Below, piece by piece: positions 42,482 to 50,682 of a stretch of 64,000 nt of DNA; positions within the stretch are counted from its first letter, which is position 1, and each line of letters begins with the position of its first letter. This DNA is from Veronia pacifica (GTDB lineage Bacteria; Pseudomonadota; Gammaproteobacteria; Enterobacterales; Vibrionaceae). The translations under genes were made by a program, and so were the position numbers. The stretch is taken from the NCBI RefSeq assembly GCF_001707825.1, contig NZ_LYBM01000011.1, forward strand, positions 53,047 to 117,046, given 5' to 3'. The notes under the pieces are model-generated. The model saw only the letters and a program-made list of their open reading frames with translations, had not been told where the DNA came from and ran no database searches.

Positions 42482-42593
42482 GTCGAAAATTTCAGTGTTA
42501 ATGATACTTTGACGCAGTCACCGACACTCCCTAACCGCCAAAAAGGGTGTTTGTAACATGAGATGAGTGGCTGTAAACGGGTGGAAGGCTGTC

Positions 42594-43244
42594 ATGACTC
42601 AACTTACAAAGTGGGAGGACTTTTGGTATCGCCCCTACAGGTACATGGATGAAAGCTGGCATCGGGTGGTGGACTTGTCAATAATAAGTAATCCCATAAA
42701 CGAGGCTGTTTACTATGAAAAGGTAATGGAGGCTTTTGATATACCGATAGTAAAAGAGCCAAGTATATCTAACCCGAACTTTGCCAAGCTTGTTTATCTA
42801 ACTGACCGAGATTTGTCTATTCTACTCTCGATGTTATCTGCCATTCTGAGCCACGGAAAACTGGCAGGGCATCTTGGTGAAAACGAAAGACAGTGGTGCG
42901 CGCACATTGCTAATGCAAATGCATCGATTCAAGACAACGCACTTGTTGCCGAATACATTTCTAACAACTATGCCAGCTCGACAGAAAATCTCTATATATC
43001 CTTGTCATTGTGGATGATTCGTTGTTGGAGTAAAAACAACATAGGTTTTTGGGAGCGTTTTAGACTTCGTTTGAATCATGAAATAGCTGTTCCAGAGATT
43101 GACATTAATATACCGGAGAATATTCTTGATTACTTATTGACCTGTGCAACCACTATTATGTCTGAGCCGTCTCCTCCCGCGACTCTCTCAGTATCAGCAG
43201 CCGACAAAGATTCAGCAGCCGACCAAAATATAGAGAAAACGTAG
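42594..43244 (+). CDS. SctK-like paralogue B
   Basis: From ATG 42594 (after GGAAGG) it is 216 residues. The N-terminus KWEDFWYRPYRYMDESWHRV resembles the F.LRP..YL entry of SctK proteins. Shared with paralogue A: INEAVYYEKVMEAFDI, LSILLSMLSAILSHGK, RQWCAHIANA, AEYISNN, GFWERFRLRLNHEIAVPEI. The C-terminus is Ser/Ala/Asp-rich and disordered. Tandem duplication is clear. The T3SS assignment is inference. The nuclease gene starts about 300 bases downstream. Confidence 0.55.
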   Translation: MTQLTKWEDFWYRPYRYMDESWHRVVDLSIISNPINEAVYYEKVMEAFDIPIVKEPSISNPNFAKLVYLTDRDLSILLSMLSAILSHGKLAGHLGENERQWCAHIANANASIQDNALVAEYISNNYASSTENLYISLSLWMIRCWSKNNIGFWERFRLRLNHEIAVPEIDINIPENILDYLLTCATTIMSEPSPPATLSVSAADKDSAADQNIEKT

Positions 43245-43538
43245 GGCAATATTTTCCTGTTGTCAGTGATAAGAATATCTCGTTTGTACAACCTTAGCGC
43301 TCACTCAATACTTTATAATTCATGCAAAATTAATATTTTACGTTAACGCCCTGCAGTCAAAACACGCCGAATCTTTGGCATATTTCTTTGCAGGGTGGGT
43401 GACGTAAACGTTTGTTATGTACGAGTGTTGAGTGTTTCAAATAGCAGCACTTTTTACAATTATCACGATTTATTGATTGACCTTTTATACCACTTTGGTC
43501 AACTCACCTATGACGGTTTATGCACTAGGAGAGATGCA

Positions 43539-44795
43539 ATGGCCAATGGATACCAAGAAAATTTTCTTGATGGAGTCAGTATTCCTTTTCCTCAATTTTC
43601 ACCCAATCTGAAACAAGAAATCCTTTATGACGATAGCCTGAGAGAGGGGTATGTTGTCGATTATCCAAATTTTTCGATAGTTATGAACCGTGCTGTTGAA
43701 AAGCGATCTGCAGTCTTCGTCGCATTGAATATCGACCAAAACCTATTCAAAAAAGCCCGGAGAATAGATAATTGGCGGATAGACAGTAGGGTTGGCATTG
43801 AAAACCAATTGGATAATGCATATTACGCGAATAATCCTTTAGATCGTGGTCATTTGGCAAGACGTTCTACCGTTGCCTGGGGGGACTCTTTTGCTGATGC
43901 CCAGCGTGCATCTAACGAAACGTTTTACTTCACCAATGCGGCTTTACAACACGCGAATTTGAATCAAGATGAGTGGTTGAGTCTTGAAAGCTGGGTTAAA
44001 GCACTTAACCAAGATAAAGATGGCCGGATCACATCTTTTTCTGGGTGTATTTATGGTGAAAATGACAGAACAGTCAGGCCTGCAGGTCGCCGTCTTGCTC
44101 TTGTGCCGGCCGGATTTTTTAAAGTCGTCTGCTTTATCAATATGAATAACGAGTTGGATGTCAGGGCTTTTATTCAGTACCAAGATAAAGAGGCACTTGC
44201 TGATAAAAGCGCATCAAGACGTCCGGGATACAACAATGAGATTTATCAAGTCAGTCTGACCGAGATTGAACAAAGAACGGGACTCATTTTTCCTAGTCAG
44301 CTTTACACGGCCAATCCATTGCGTTTCTCCGATCCCGAGGAGGCTGAAAATAACGTTAGTTCTACACCAGAACGTATTGAAGTCGCCAAGCCGCAGGACA
44401 TTATCAGTGCAGGAGATCAAAGGGAGACGGTAAGTGATCAGGATATCGACATACATATCGCCGCTGCTATGGTGAACCCAAAGGGTACCGATGCTGGCGC
44501 AGAGTGGGTTTCCATCATCAATCTGGGTGCAGAAACGATTGATATTGGCGGTTGGTATCTGTTGGATAATAGCGAAAGAAAGGAGTATTTTCCTGAGAAA
44601 ACACTCAACTTGTTACCCGGCGAAAGCTATGTAGTCAGGAACTTGTCCGTTATAAAACTGGCAAACCGAGGCGATGTTATCAAGCTTTATTCTTCCAAGG
44701 GCGAGAGAGTGGATTGGGTGCAATATACCCAGTCGAGAGTCAACGTTGGCTCGCCTGTAGTTTTTCTATCAAGTTATGATGGTCTTCAACGGTAA
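43539..44795 (+). CDS. DNA/RNA non-specific endonuclease with C-terminal lamin-tail domain
   Basis: ATG 43539 is supported by AGGAGAG six bases upstream, so the reading from 43395 is not used. The 418-residue protein has the NucA-type domain at about 40-265, with the catalytic motif DRGHLARR (H105) and metal-site FTNAALQHANLNQDEW. A lamin-tail (LTD) domain follows at about 300-415 (IHIAAAMVNPKGTDAGAEWVSI, GGWYLLDN, VIKLYSSKGERVDWVQY). No signal peptide is visible, unlike relatives such as the one at 8750. It may be exported by a non-Sec route, possibly linked to the SctK-like cluster. That link is inference. Confidence 0.8.
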   Translation: MANGYQENFLDGVSIPFPQFSPNLKQEILYDDSLREGYVVDYPNFSIVMNRAVEKRSAVFVALNIDQNLFKKARRIDNWRIDSRVGIENQLDNAYYANNPLDRGHLARRSTVAWGDSFADAQRASNETFYFTNAALQHANLNQDEWLSLESWVKALNQDKDGRITSFSGCIYGENDRTVRPAGRRLALVPAGFFKVVCFINMNNELDVRAFIQYQDKEALADKSASRRPGYNNEIYQVSLTEIEQRTGLIFPSQLYTANPLRFSDPEEAENNVSSTPERIEVAKPQDIISAGDQRETVSDQDIDIHIAAAMVNPKGTDAGAEWVSIINLGAETIDIGGWYLLDNSERKEYFPEKTLNLLPGESYVVRNLSVIKLANRGDVIKLYSSKGERVDWVQYTQSRVNVGSPVVFLSSYDGLQR

Positions 44796-44860
44796 AACCC
44801 TCAAACATCACCCTAAACAGGCAGAGGCATTTGGCTTGTTTAGGGTGACAGCGGATGTTG

Positions 44861-45838
44861 TTATAGTCTTCCCAGAATAGCATCCATTATCCAGCTAACG
44901 TGCACGGCACTCTCACCCATCGAGGGGTGGCGACGGCCGTCAAACAAGTGGTCACGAATATCCTGAACATGATTAAGTTGAATGTGTTTAGGGTTTGCAA
45001 TGTGAAACTCTCTACATTGTTGGCGGGTTTCAAGAACAATCGGTGCTTCGTCAAAAACGGCAAAGTGAATCTCTCCCTTGTCGCCGAGAATTGTCACTTT
45101 ATCTTCCGCCTTGTAACTACCGAAATTCCAGTAGCCACTGCCTGTCAATCCACTCTCATGAAGCCAACACGCGGACACAGCATCTTTCGCGGAGTAGAGT
45201 TGCTGCTGATTGGTACTGACGCCTCGTACCTCTTTCACATTACCGAGTAAATAACTAATGAGATCGAGTCCATGGCTGGCTAGATCATCGAAGTAGCCGC
45301 CCGGTGCAACGTTATGGTCAGTTCGCCAGTTATAACTGTCTGCCAAATCGATTTTATCTGCCGGTTTACTTAAAGACCAACTGACGTGTCTTATCTTTCC
45401 TATGGCTTGGTCTGCTAACAAAGACTGAATTTTTTTAAATCTCGGTAGTGAACGACGATAGTAGGCAACAAACAAAGGTACATCGGCCGCCACAAATGCC
45501 TGATGTATGTCTACACAGTCCTGAAAGCTTGGTGCCAGTGGTTTTTCAATACAGCATGGCTTTCCGGCGCTTGCTGTCAACAGCCCAAATTTTTTATGGC
45601 TATCCGGTGGAGTGGCAATGTAGACGCAATCAATCTCATCATCAAAAATCAGTGATTCAGGATCAGAATAGAATTTTTTAACGCCATGTCTCTTCGCATA
45701 GTCCTCTCCCAACTCAACATTTCGGCGTGATACAGCATGAAGATCAAAATTCTCTACTAATTGGTAAGCAGGGCCGCTTTTAACCTCAGTCACATTGCCA
45801 CAGCCGATGATTCCCCATTTTAGATTCTGCGTATTCAC
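44861..45838 (-). CDS. Gfo/Idh/MocA family oxidoreductase
   Basis: The 325-residue protein has a Rossmann start WGIIGCGNVTEVKSG (residues 8-22, NAD(P)-binding GxGxxx), the nucleotide-edge CVYIATPPDSH, and the family's EKPLA motif (CCIEKPLA near 93-100), followed by a C-terminal GFO/IDH domain. Probably oxidises or reduces a sugar or inositol-type substrate with NAD(P). It stands alone, with no sugar-uptake operon nearby, so the substrate is unknown. The gap 45839-46259 upstream holds no gene. Confidence 0.85.
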   Translation of the reverse strand: MNTQNLKWGIIGCGNVTEVKSGPAYQLVENFDLHAVSRRNVELGEDYAKRHGVKKFYSDPESLIFDDEIDCVYIATPPDSHKKFGLLTASAGKPCCIEKPLAPSFQDCVDIHQAFVAADVPLFVAYYRRSLPRFKKIQSLLADQAIGKIRHVSWSLSKPADKIDLADSYNWRTDHNVAPGGYFDDLASHGLDLISYLLGNVKEVRGVSTNQQQLYSAKDAVSACWLHESGLTGSGYWNFGSYKAEDKVTILGDKGEIHFAVFDEAPIVLETRQQCREFHIANPKHIQLNHVQDIRDHLFDGRRHPSMGESAVHVSWIMDAILGRL

Positions 45839-46259
45839 TGTTATGGCTTCCTTTTTATATAAAAATCAATAACTCCACGAACTATAAATCAAAATATAAC
45901 AAGATTTTTTGTTCGCTGAACCAATTGCTTGTTCACAGCCTGTCTGGTTTCCGTACCTGAGTACATAGGTATACTCTTCTTTTACCAACGGCTCAATAGA
46001 GTGTTGGTGTAATAACGTGTAAAGAGGGTAGGGCGAGATTAAACACGTCAATCAATTTGATACCTTGCTAAGGCCTCTAACCTTAAAGCAACTGATGAGC
46101 GACGGTGAAACACACTAAAAGCTATCTAACGGCTTGTTGTTGATAGTGTGAAATGGTGAACTGAAGTGAGTGATATCAATGAAACTGAAGAAAACAGGGG
46201 GAGCGTTTACTCCCCCAATAACATTTAATTGGCTAATTTATAAAAGCAATATTGCACGC

Positions 46260-47945
46260 TTAGTGCATCATAGGTTTGCCAACAAAATGTAATGATGCCG
46301 ACACTTGTTTTACTAGCTTTTCGAACTTGAGATTGTCAGTTGTTGATAGTGCCTCTACCTGGAAGCTGGTCAGGTCGACAGTCGGGCTATCGTATTCATC
46401 GAAGTCACCTGTCGTACCAAAAATGATTTGGCTATAGAAATCAGGCAGGTCAAAATTCATTCCAACAAGCTTATCAATACAGCTGGTATCTGGCTGATCC
46501 CAAAGTCTATTTACAAAGCTAAACATCACATCAACACCGCAAGTGTTGCCAGTCGTTGTTTTTGCCGGAGTGACAAAAGCCGCTGCATGCGCTGTGAACG
46601 GGAATTCAACATATCGCTGATTGATGTTGGAAAATGCACCTTTAATTCGTTCCGCATGAAAGTGTGGCGTTTGTGGGTCAAGATCACCATTGATTGCCAG
46701 TGTCGGCATGTAATGGAACATATCTTTGTAGATGTAAGGGTCAACGTATTTGTCACCCCACACTTTGTAGTCTGCTTCTGTATTCAGGTGTCGTTCTGTT
46801 GAAGAACAGGTGACAGCTGTATCGCAGTAAGCAATTTTTTCAGCCGTTGACTTACGTGCGCCACTGATTTCGTTGAAAGCAATGACGTTAAAAACAGCGT
46901 CTGAGAAGCTAGGTTTCGCATCCTCAAAACGGCTTGCCATAAACCCATCATAGCCGCCGAAGAAAAACTTTTGAACGTTATTCAGAGCTGTCACATCATC
47001 AGCATTACAGCGAGCCAAACGATGGTAAATTGGCATCAGCATTTCTTCTTGCGAACGTTGTATAAACGTCATACCCAGCTCTTGCAGTTGATCCTTGGTC
47101 AGTTTTACCTCAGGACAATGCTGGCCAGAGTAGAAATCAGCAACAGTGTCTTTGACCAACTGTGCGGTATTGTTACCCAGCTTGCTCTGACAGAAAGGAT
47201 CTGAATCGCAGTATTCAGCCACTTTGTCAAAAATGCCGTTGGAGTTTTCATCCCATAAATCAACGCCAAACCCTGTCGGCGGAACGACAGAATCTAAAAT
47301 GACAGCTTGAGCGCCGGTTGGTGCAACCTGAGAAAAGCGTTGTGCCCAAAGCGTACCGTAAGAAACTCCGTAAACATAACTTGGATACCAATTTATGGCT
47401 TTACTCTTACCAATGACGTAGTCGAGATCTTTTGCTGCATTGGTGGTATTGAAGTTATAAAGGTTCTCACCCCATTCATCGTAAAGCGTATCGTGACAAA
47501 TGGTTGTAAATTCTTTGTATGAGTCAGCAGGCACCTGAGGACAAATTATGCTGGTTGACCAACCAACACCGCGATGCTCAAGCACATACAGATCATAATC
47601 TTCAGCAAACTGTTTGAGTAGGCTGTCGTAAAGGCTCGGGAAAACAGCACCCGATCCACCCGGGCCACCTTGTAATAGCCAAAGTTGGCCTTTTGCCTTG
47701 CCTGAATTCGCAGGATGTTTGGATACTAATACATCGATTTTTTGACCTGCGGGATCATTCCAGTTTGCGGGGACTTCTGCCAGAGAACATTGGTTTTTGT
47801 TGTCTGCTGACTGAAAAACTTCAGGGCAATCACCCCAGTTAAAGTCAATATAGCGCCCAAAATCTGAACCGGGAGGGGAAGCTAGTGCCTGTGAAGCAAA
47901 TCCAGCTACAGCCAATGGTAGTGCTGTTTTAAACATTGTGTTCAT
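46260..47945 (-). CDS. Exported alpha/beta hydrolase, tripeptidyl-aminopeptidase-like
   Basis: From ATG 47945 (after AAGG) residues 1-22 are a signal peptide (ALPLAVAGFASQALA). The 561-residue protein has LQGGPGGSG (91-99, oxyanion region), the nucleophile elbow GVSYGT (S195), and NGDLDPQTP (acid Asp) then FPFTAHAAAF (His) in the C-terminal part. Several Cys (DCPEV, CSLAEV, CPQVP, CDSDPFC) suggest disulphides. It is like S33 proline/tripeptidyl aminopeptidases and would cleave peptides outside the cytoplasm. A Fur-like box lies 75 bases upstream. Confidence 0.8.
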   Translation of the reverse strand: MNTMFKTALPLAVAGFASQALASPPGSDFGRYIDFNWGDCPEVFQSADNKNQCSLAEVPANWNDPAGQKIDVLVSKHPANSGKAKGQLWLLQGGPGGSGAVFPSLYDSLLKQFAEDYDLYVLEHRGVGWSTSIICPQVPADSYKEFTTICHDTLYDEWGENLYNFNTTNAAKDLDYVIGKSKAINWYPSYVYGVSYGTLWAQRFSQVAPTGAQAVILDSVVPPTGFGVDLWDENSNGIFDKVAEYCDSDPFCQSKLGNNTAQLVKDTVADFYSGQHCPEVKLTKDQLQELGMTFIQRSQEEMLMPIYHRLARCNADDVTALNNVQKFFFGGYDGFMASRFEDAKPSFSDAVFNVIAFNEISGARKSTAEKIAYCDTAVTCSSTERHLNTEADYKVWGDKYVDPYIYKDMFHYMPTLAINGDLDPQTPHFHAERIKGAFSNINQRYVEFPFTAHAAAFVTPAKTTTGNTCGVDVMFSFVNRLWDQPDTSCIDKLVGMNFDLPDFYSQIIFGTTGDFDEYDSPTVDLTSFQVEALSTTDNLKFEKLVKQVSASLHFVGKPMMH

Positions 47946-48019
47946 CGTGTAAACCTTGGTTTTATTATAAGGCCACAACATCGTGGCCCAATATGTCTAA
48001 CAGGTTTTTATTTTTGTAA

Positions 48020-48037
48020 GATAATGATATTGATAAT
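48020..48037 (-). promoter_or_regulatory. Fur-like box upstream of the exported hydrolase
   Basis: GATAATGATATTGATAAT consists of three GATAAT-type hexamers in a row, the repeating unit of the Fur operator. It is 75 bases upstream of the hydrolase start on the minus strand, in the normal promoter position, so this gene may be induced by iron limitation. Confidence 0.6.
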
Positions 48038-48284
48038 TATTTTGTTTTACTTCGAGCGAAGGCACATCAAAAAGAAAGGTTAATGTTTTGGTTGTCAGTA
48101 CATATTTATGGCTGTCTAAAACATGAACAATAAAACGTTTAATTTGATTTTTTCAGACGGTCTTATCATTATTATCAAGCATATGATCAAGTGAATAAAT
48201 GTGAAATATCGAAGGGGAGTCGCTACAAAATATATGGTGTGCAAAGCTCGATAGGCAGCGTTTAAAGCATGTAAAATGGACAAG

Positions 48285-48350
48285 TTCTCTATCTTCTTCT
48301 CTTCTTCCCTTATCCTCTTATTCTCTTCCTTTTCTCCTCTTTTTCTTCCC
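48285..48350 (+). other. Polypyrimidine tract
   Basis: 66 bases with only three purines. The last 30 (48321-48350) are all C/T. It lies between the divergent hydrolase and transporter genes, about 170 bases before the transporter start. Such strand-biased tracts can form triplex or slip, but no function is known here. The rest of the gap 48038-48521 holds no gene. Confidence 0.7.
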
Positions 48351-48521
48351 GTTGGCTGGCTCGATTAAATGTTTCACCAGTAACGCAGGCTAATGTCGAT
48401 GTTGAGTCTGATCAAAAACCTGACATCGGAAAAGCAGGGAAACAAAATTGATATCTTTTGAGCGTACTGAGACTTATTATCATGTAAACTATGACGGTCT
48501 TTTTTAGTTTACGGAGTTGTT

Positions 48522-49415
48522 ATGGCATATTTGACAGGAGTCACTTGCCTGTGGGCGTTTTCATTCAGTTTGATTGGGGTGTATTTGGCAGGTCAGGTTG
48601 ATGCATGGTTTTCGGTACTTGCACGCGTGGCGTTGGCTGCGATTGTATTTTTACCCTTTTTGCGTCTTAAAGGGGTTAAGCCCTCGCTGGCGTTTAAATT
48701 GATGGCAATCGGAGCAGTACAACTGGGATTAATGTATTGTTTTTATTACCAGTCGTTCCTTTACCTCACCGTTCCTGAGGTTCTGTTATTTACCGTATTC
48801 ACCCCGATATATGTCACTCTCACTTATGACGCTTTGAAGCGACAGTTCTCTCCTTGGTACCTACTCACTGCTGCATTGGCCGTTCTTGGTGCGGTTGTTA
48901 TCAAGTATGCTTCACCAAGTGAGGACTTCTTACTTGGCTTTATGGTGGTTCAAGGCGCAAATATTTGTTTTGCCTTAGGGCAAGTCTTCTACAAAGTGGT
49001 GATGGAAGCCGAAGAGACATCTATCCCTCAGCATACTGTGTTCGGGCTATTTTTCATTGGCGCGTTCGCTGTCGCATTAACCGCTTTCTTATTGCTCGGT
49101 AATTTGGAAAAACTGCCGACGACAGATCTGCAGTGGGGTATTCTCCTTTATCTGGGGACAATAGCGTCAGCAGTTGGCTATTTCCTGTGGAACAAAGGCG
49201 CAACGATGGTGAATGCTGGTGCTCTGGCTATCATGAATAATGTGTTGGTTCCCGCAGGAATCGTCGTAAATGTGGTCATTTGGAATCGCGATGCGGATCT
49301 CACAATTCTGGCCGTCGGCGGCTCGGTCATTCTCTTGTCATTATGGTTCAATGAGACGTGGGTGAAGTCTCGTAGCGATACGCGCCAGAATGCAACAGAA
49401 AGCACTGCCGCTTAG
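48522..49415 (+). CDS. DMT-family transporter (EamA domains)
   Basis: The 297-residue protein has ten hydrophobic segments in two EamA repeats. The first contains CLWAFSFSLIG and the AVQLGLMYCFYYQSFLYL helix typical of carboxylate/amino-acid/amine exporters of the YtfF/CAAT type. The second repeat has IASAVGYFLWNKGATMVNAGALAIMNN. Probably an inner-membrane metabolite exporter. Substrate not determinable. Confidence 0.8.
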   Translation: MAYLTGVTCLWAFSFSLIGVYLAGQVDAWFSVLARVALAAIVFLPFLRLKGVKPSLAFKLMAIGAVQLGLMYCFYYQSFLYLTVPEVLLFTVFTPIYVTLTYDALKRQFSPWYLLTAALAVLGAVVIKYASPSEDFLLGFMVVQGANICFALGQVFYKVVMEAEETSIPQHTVFGLFFIGAFAVALTAFLLLGNLEKLPTTDLQWGILLYLGTIASAVGYFLWNKGATMVNAGALAIMNNVLVPAGIVVNVVIWNRDADLTILAVGGSVILLSLWFNETWVKSRSDTRQNATESTAA

Positions 49416-49506
49416 CTTTACTATTCACCAACCTGAGAATACTGCCTCCGGTTGGGTGAGATACAAATGACAAAGCAGATTGTTCAGCCTTTTGACCGGA
49501 TCACAC

Positions 49507-50091
49507 TCACTTATTTGTTCTCCCAGCCTCGCTGGCAGCGCTCACTTCAATCAATTCCCCTGATTTAGTGTCATAAATGTAGCCGTAAACGGGTATATCA
49601 CCGGGTACCATACTGCTGCTTTTGATTCGCATGACATCCTGAGTAACGCTGTGGGCAAGATCTTCAATTGTTAGCCAGTTGATATATTTTCCTTCTTCGG
49701 TACCGCCTTCTTTAACATTGTTGAACCAACCTGTTTCATCCACTGAGGACGTTGCCAGACTCTGAGACAGTAGGTCGCCCATTACCTCACTGGTAAACGT
49801 TTCCATACCACAATCGGTATGGTGAATGACATACCACTCAGCCGTGCCCAATAGCTTGTGCGATATCACCAACGAGCGAATAGCATCATCACTCGCTCTT
49901 CCTCCGGCATTGCGGATCACATGGGCATCCCCTTCCACTAATCCAGCAAACTTCGCCGGATCAAGCCTCGCATCCATGCAGGTAAGAACTGCAAATTTGC
50001 GTCCCGGGGGCATAGGCAAGCTTCCTTTATTACCGAACGACTTAACATACTCCTTATTTGCTGACTCTATTTCTTGTTTAGTCTTTGGCAT
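49507..50091 (-). CDS. Beta-class carbonic anhydrase
   Basis: From ATG 50091 (after GGAGACAAG) the protein is 194 residues. The zinc site is CMDAR (C38, D40, R42) and HHTDCGM (H91, C94), the beta-CA pattern. It interconverts CO2 and bicarbonate, probably cytoplasmic. A longer reading to 50151 adds residues without a ribosome site. The region 50092-50682 to the next gene is AT-rich and empty. Confidence 0.9.
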   Translation of the reverse strand: MPKTKQEIESANKEYVKSFGNKGSLPMPPGRKFAVLTCMDARLDPAKFAGLVEGDAHVIRNAGGRASDDAIRSLVISHKLLGTAEWYVIHHTDCGMETFTSEVMGDLLSQSLATSSVDETGWFNNVKEGGTEEGKYINWLTIEDLAHSVTQDVMRIKSSSMVPGDIPVYGYIYDTKSGELIEVSAASEAGRTNK

Positions 50092-50682
50092 TGTCTTGTC
50101 TCCATGTGACGAAGTCAGGCACCCGGATTTTTTCCAATGTGCAGGGGGCATTGTGGAACCTGTCTCCGTGTTTGAAATAAACTCGAAAAGTGATACGCAT
50201 ATCGCTTTTACATTCGGTTTGGCGAGTGTGTCGCCTCATCAAAGTCAAACGCGACATATAGGTATCTGAGCCTTCGTTGCTTGGGGATGAATGACTTAAG
50301 CGTTAATCATTAACCCACTGATAGCGTTTTTCTGAGTTTGAGCCTCGCTGATTACTGGTTTGACCACAACATAATTAACCTTTGCCCGCCACAAGTATTA
50401 TTTGATTGCACAAAAAATATGAATGAATTGTTCAATTCTATATGGGTAAACCTTCACCTAATGCTTTGGGTGGTTCTGAGTGTTTTTTGCACAAAAAATT
50501 CACCATATTAATAAAAAAATGATTCAGTGTTTTATTACAAAAAAAAGATGCTTGCTCATTGCCATTATTGATGATTAACGTAATTACTCAATAACAAGAA
50601 TACATCCAGAAACCTGTCGTGTGGCACGTTCAAGCAGTGGCTTTGATGTTCTCAGAGTGCTTTTACTGAGTAAGGCCGATAT

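Noticed and set aside
43395..43538. N-terminal extension of the lamin-tail nuclease
   Set aside because: ATG 43539 has a strong AGGAGAG site, and the extension has neither a start signal nor conserved sequence.
46149..46165. GTGTGAAATGGTGAAC, similar to the phage dyad element on the reverse strand
   Set aside because: It lacks the second arm (TTCAC) and lies in chromosome far from phage genes, so chance similarity is more likely.
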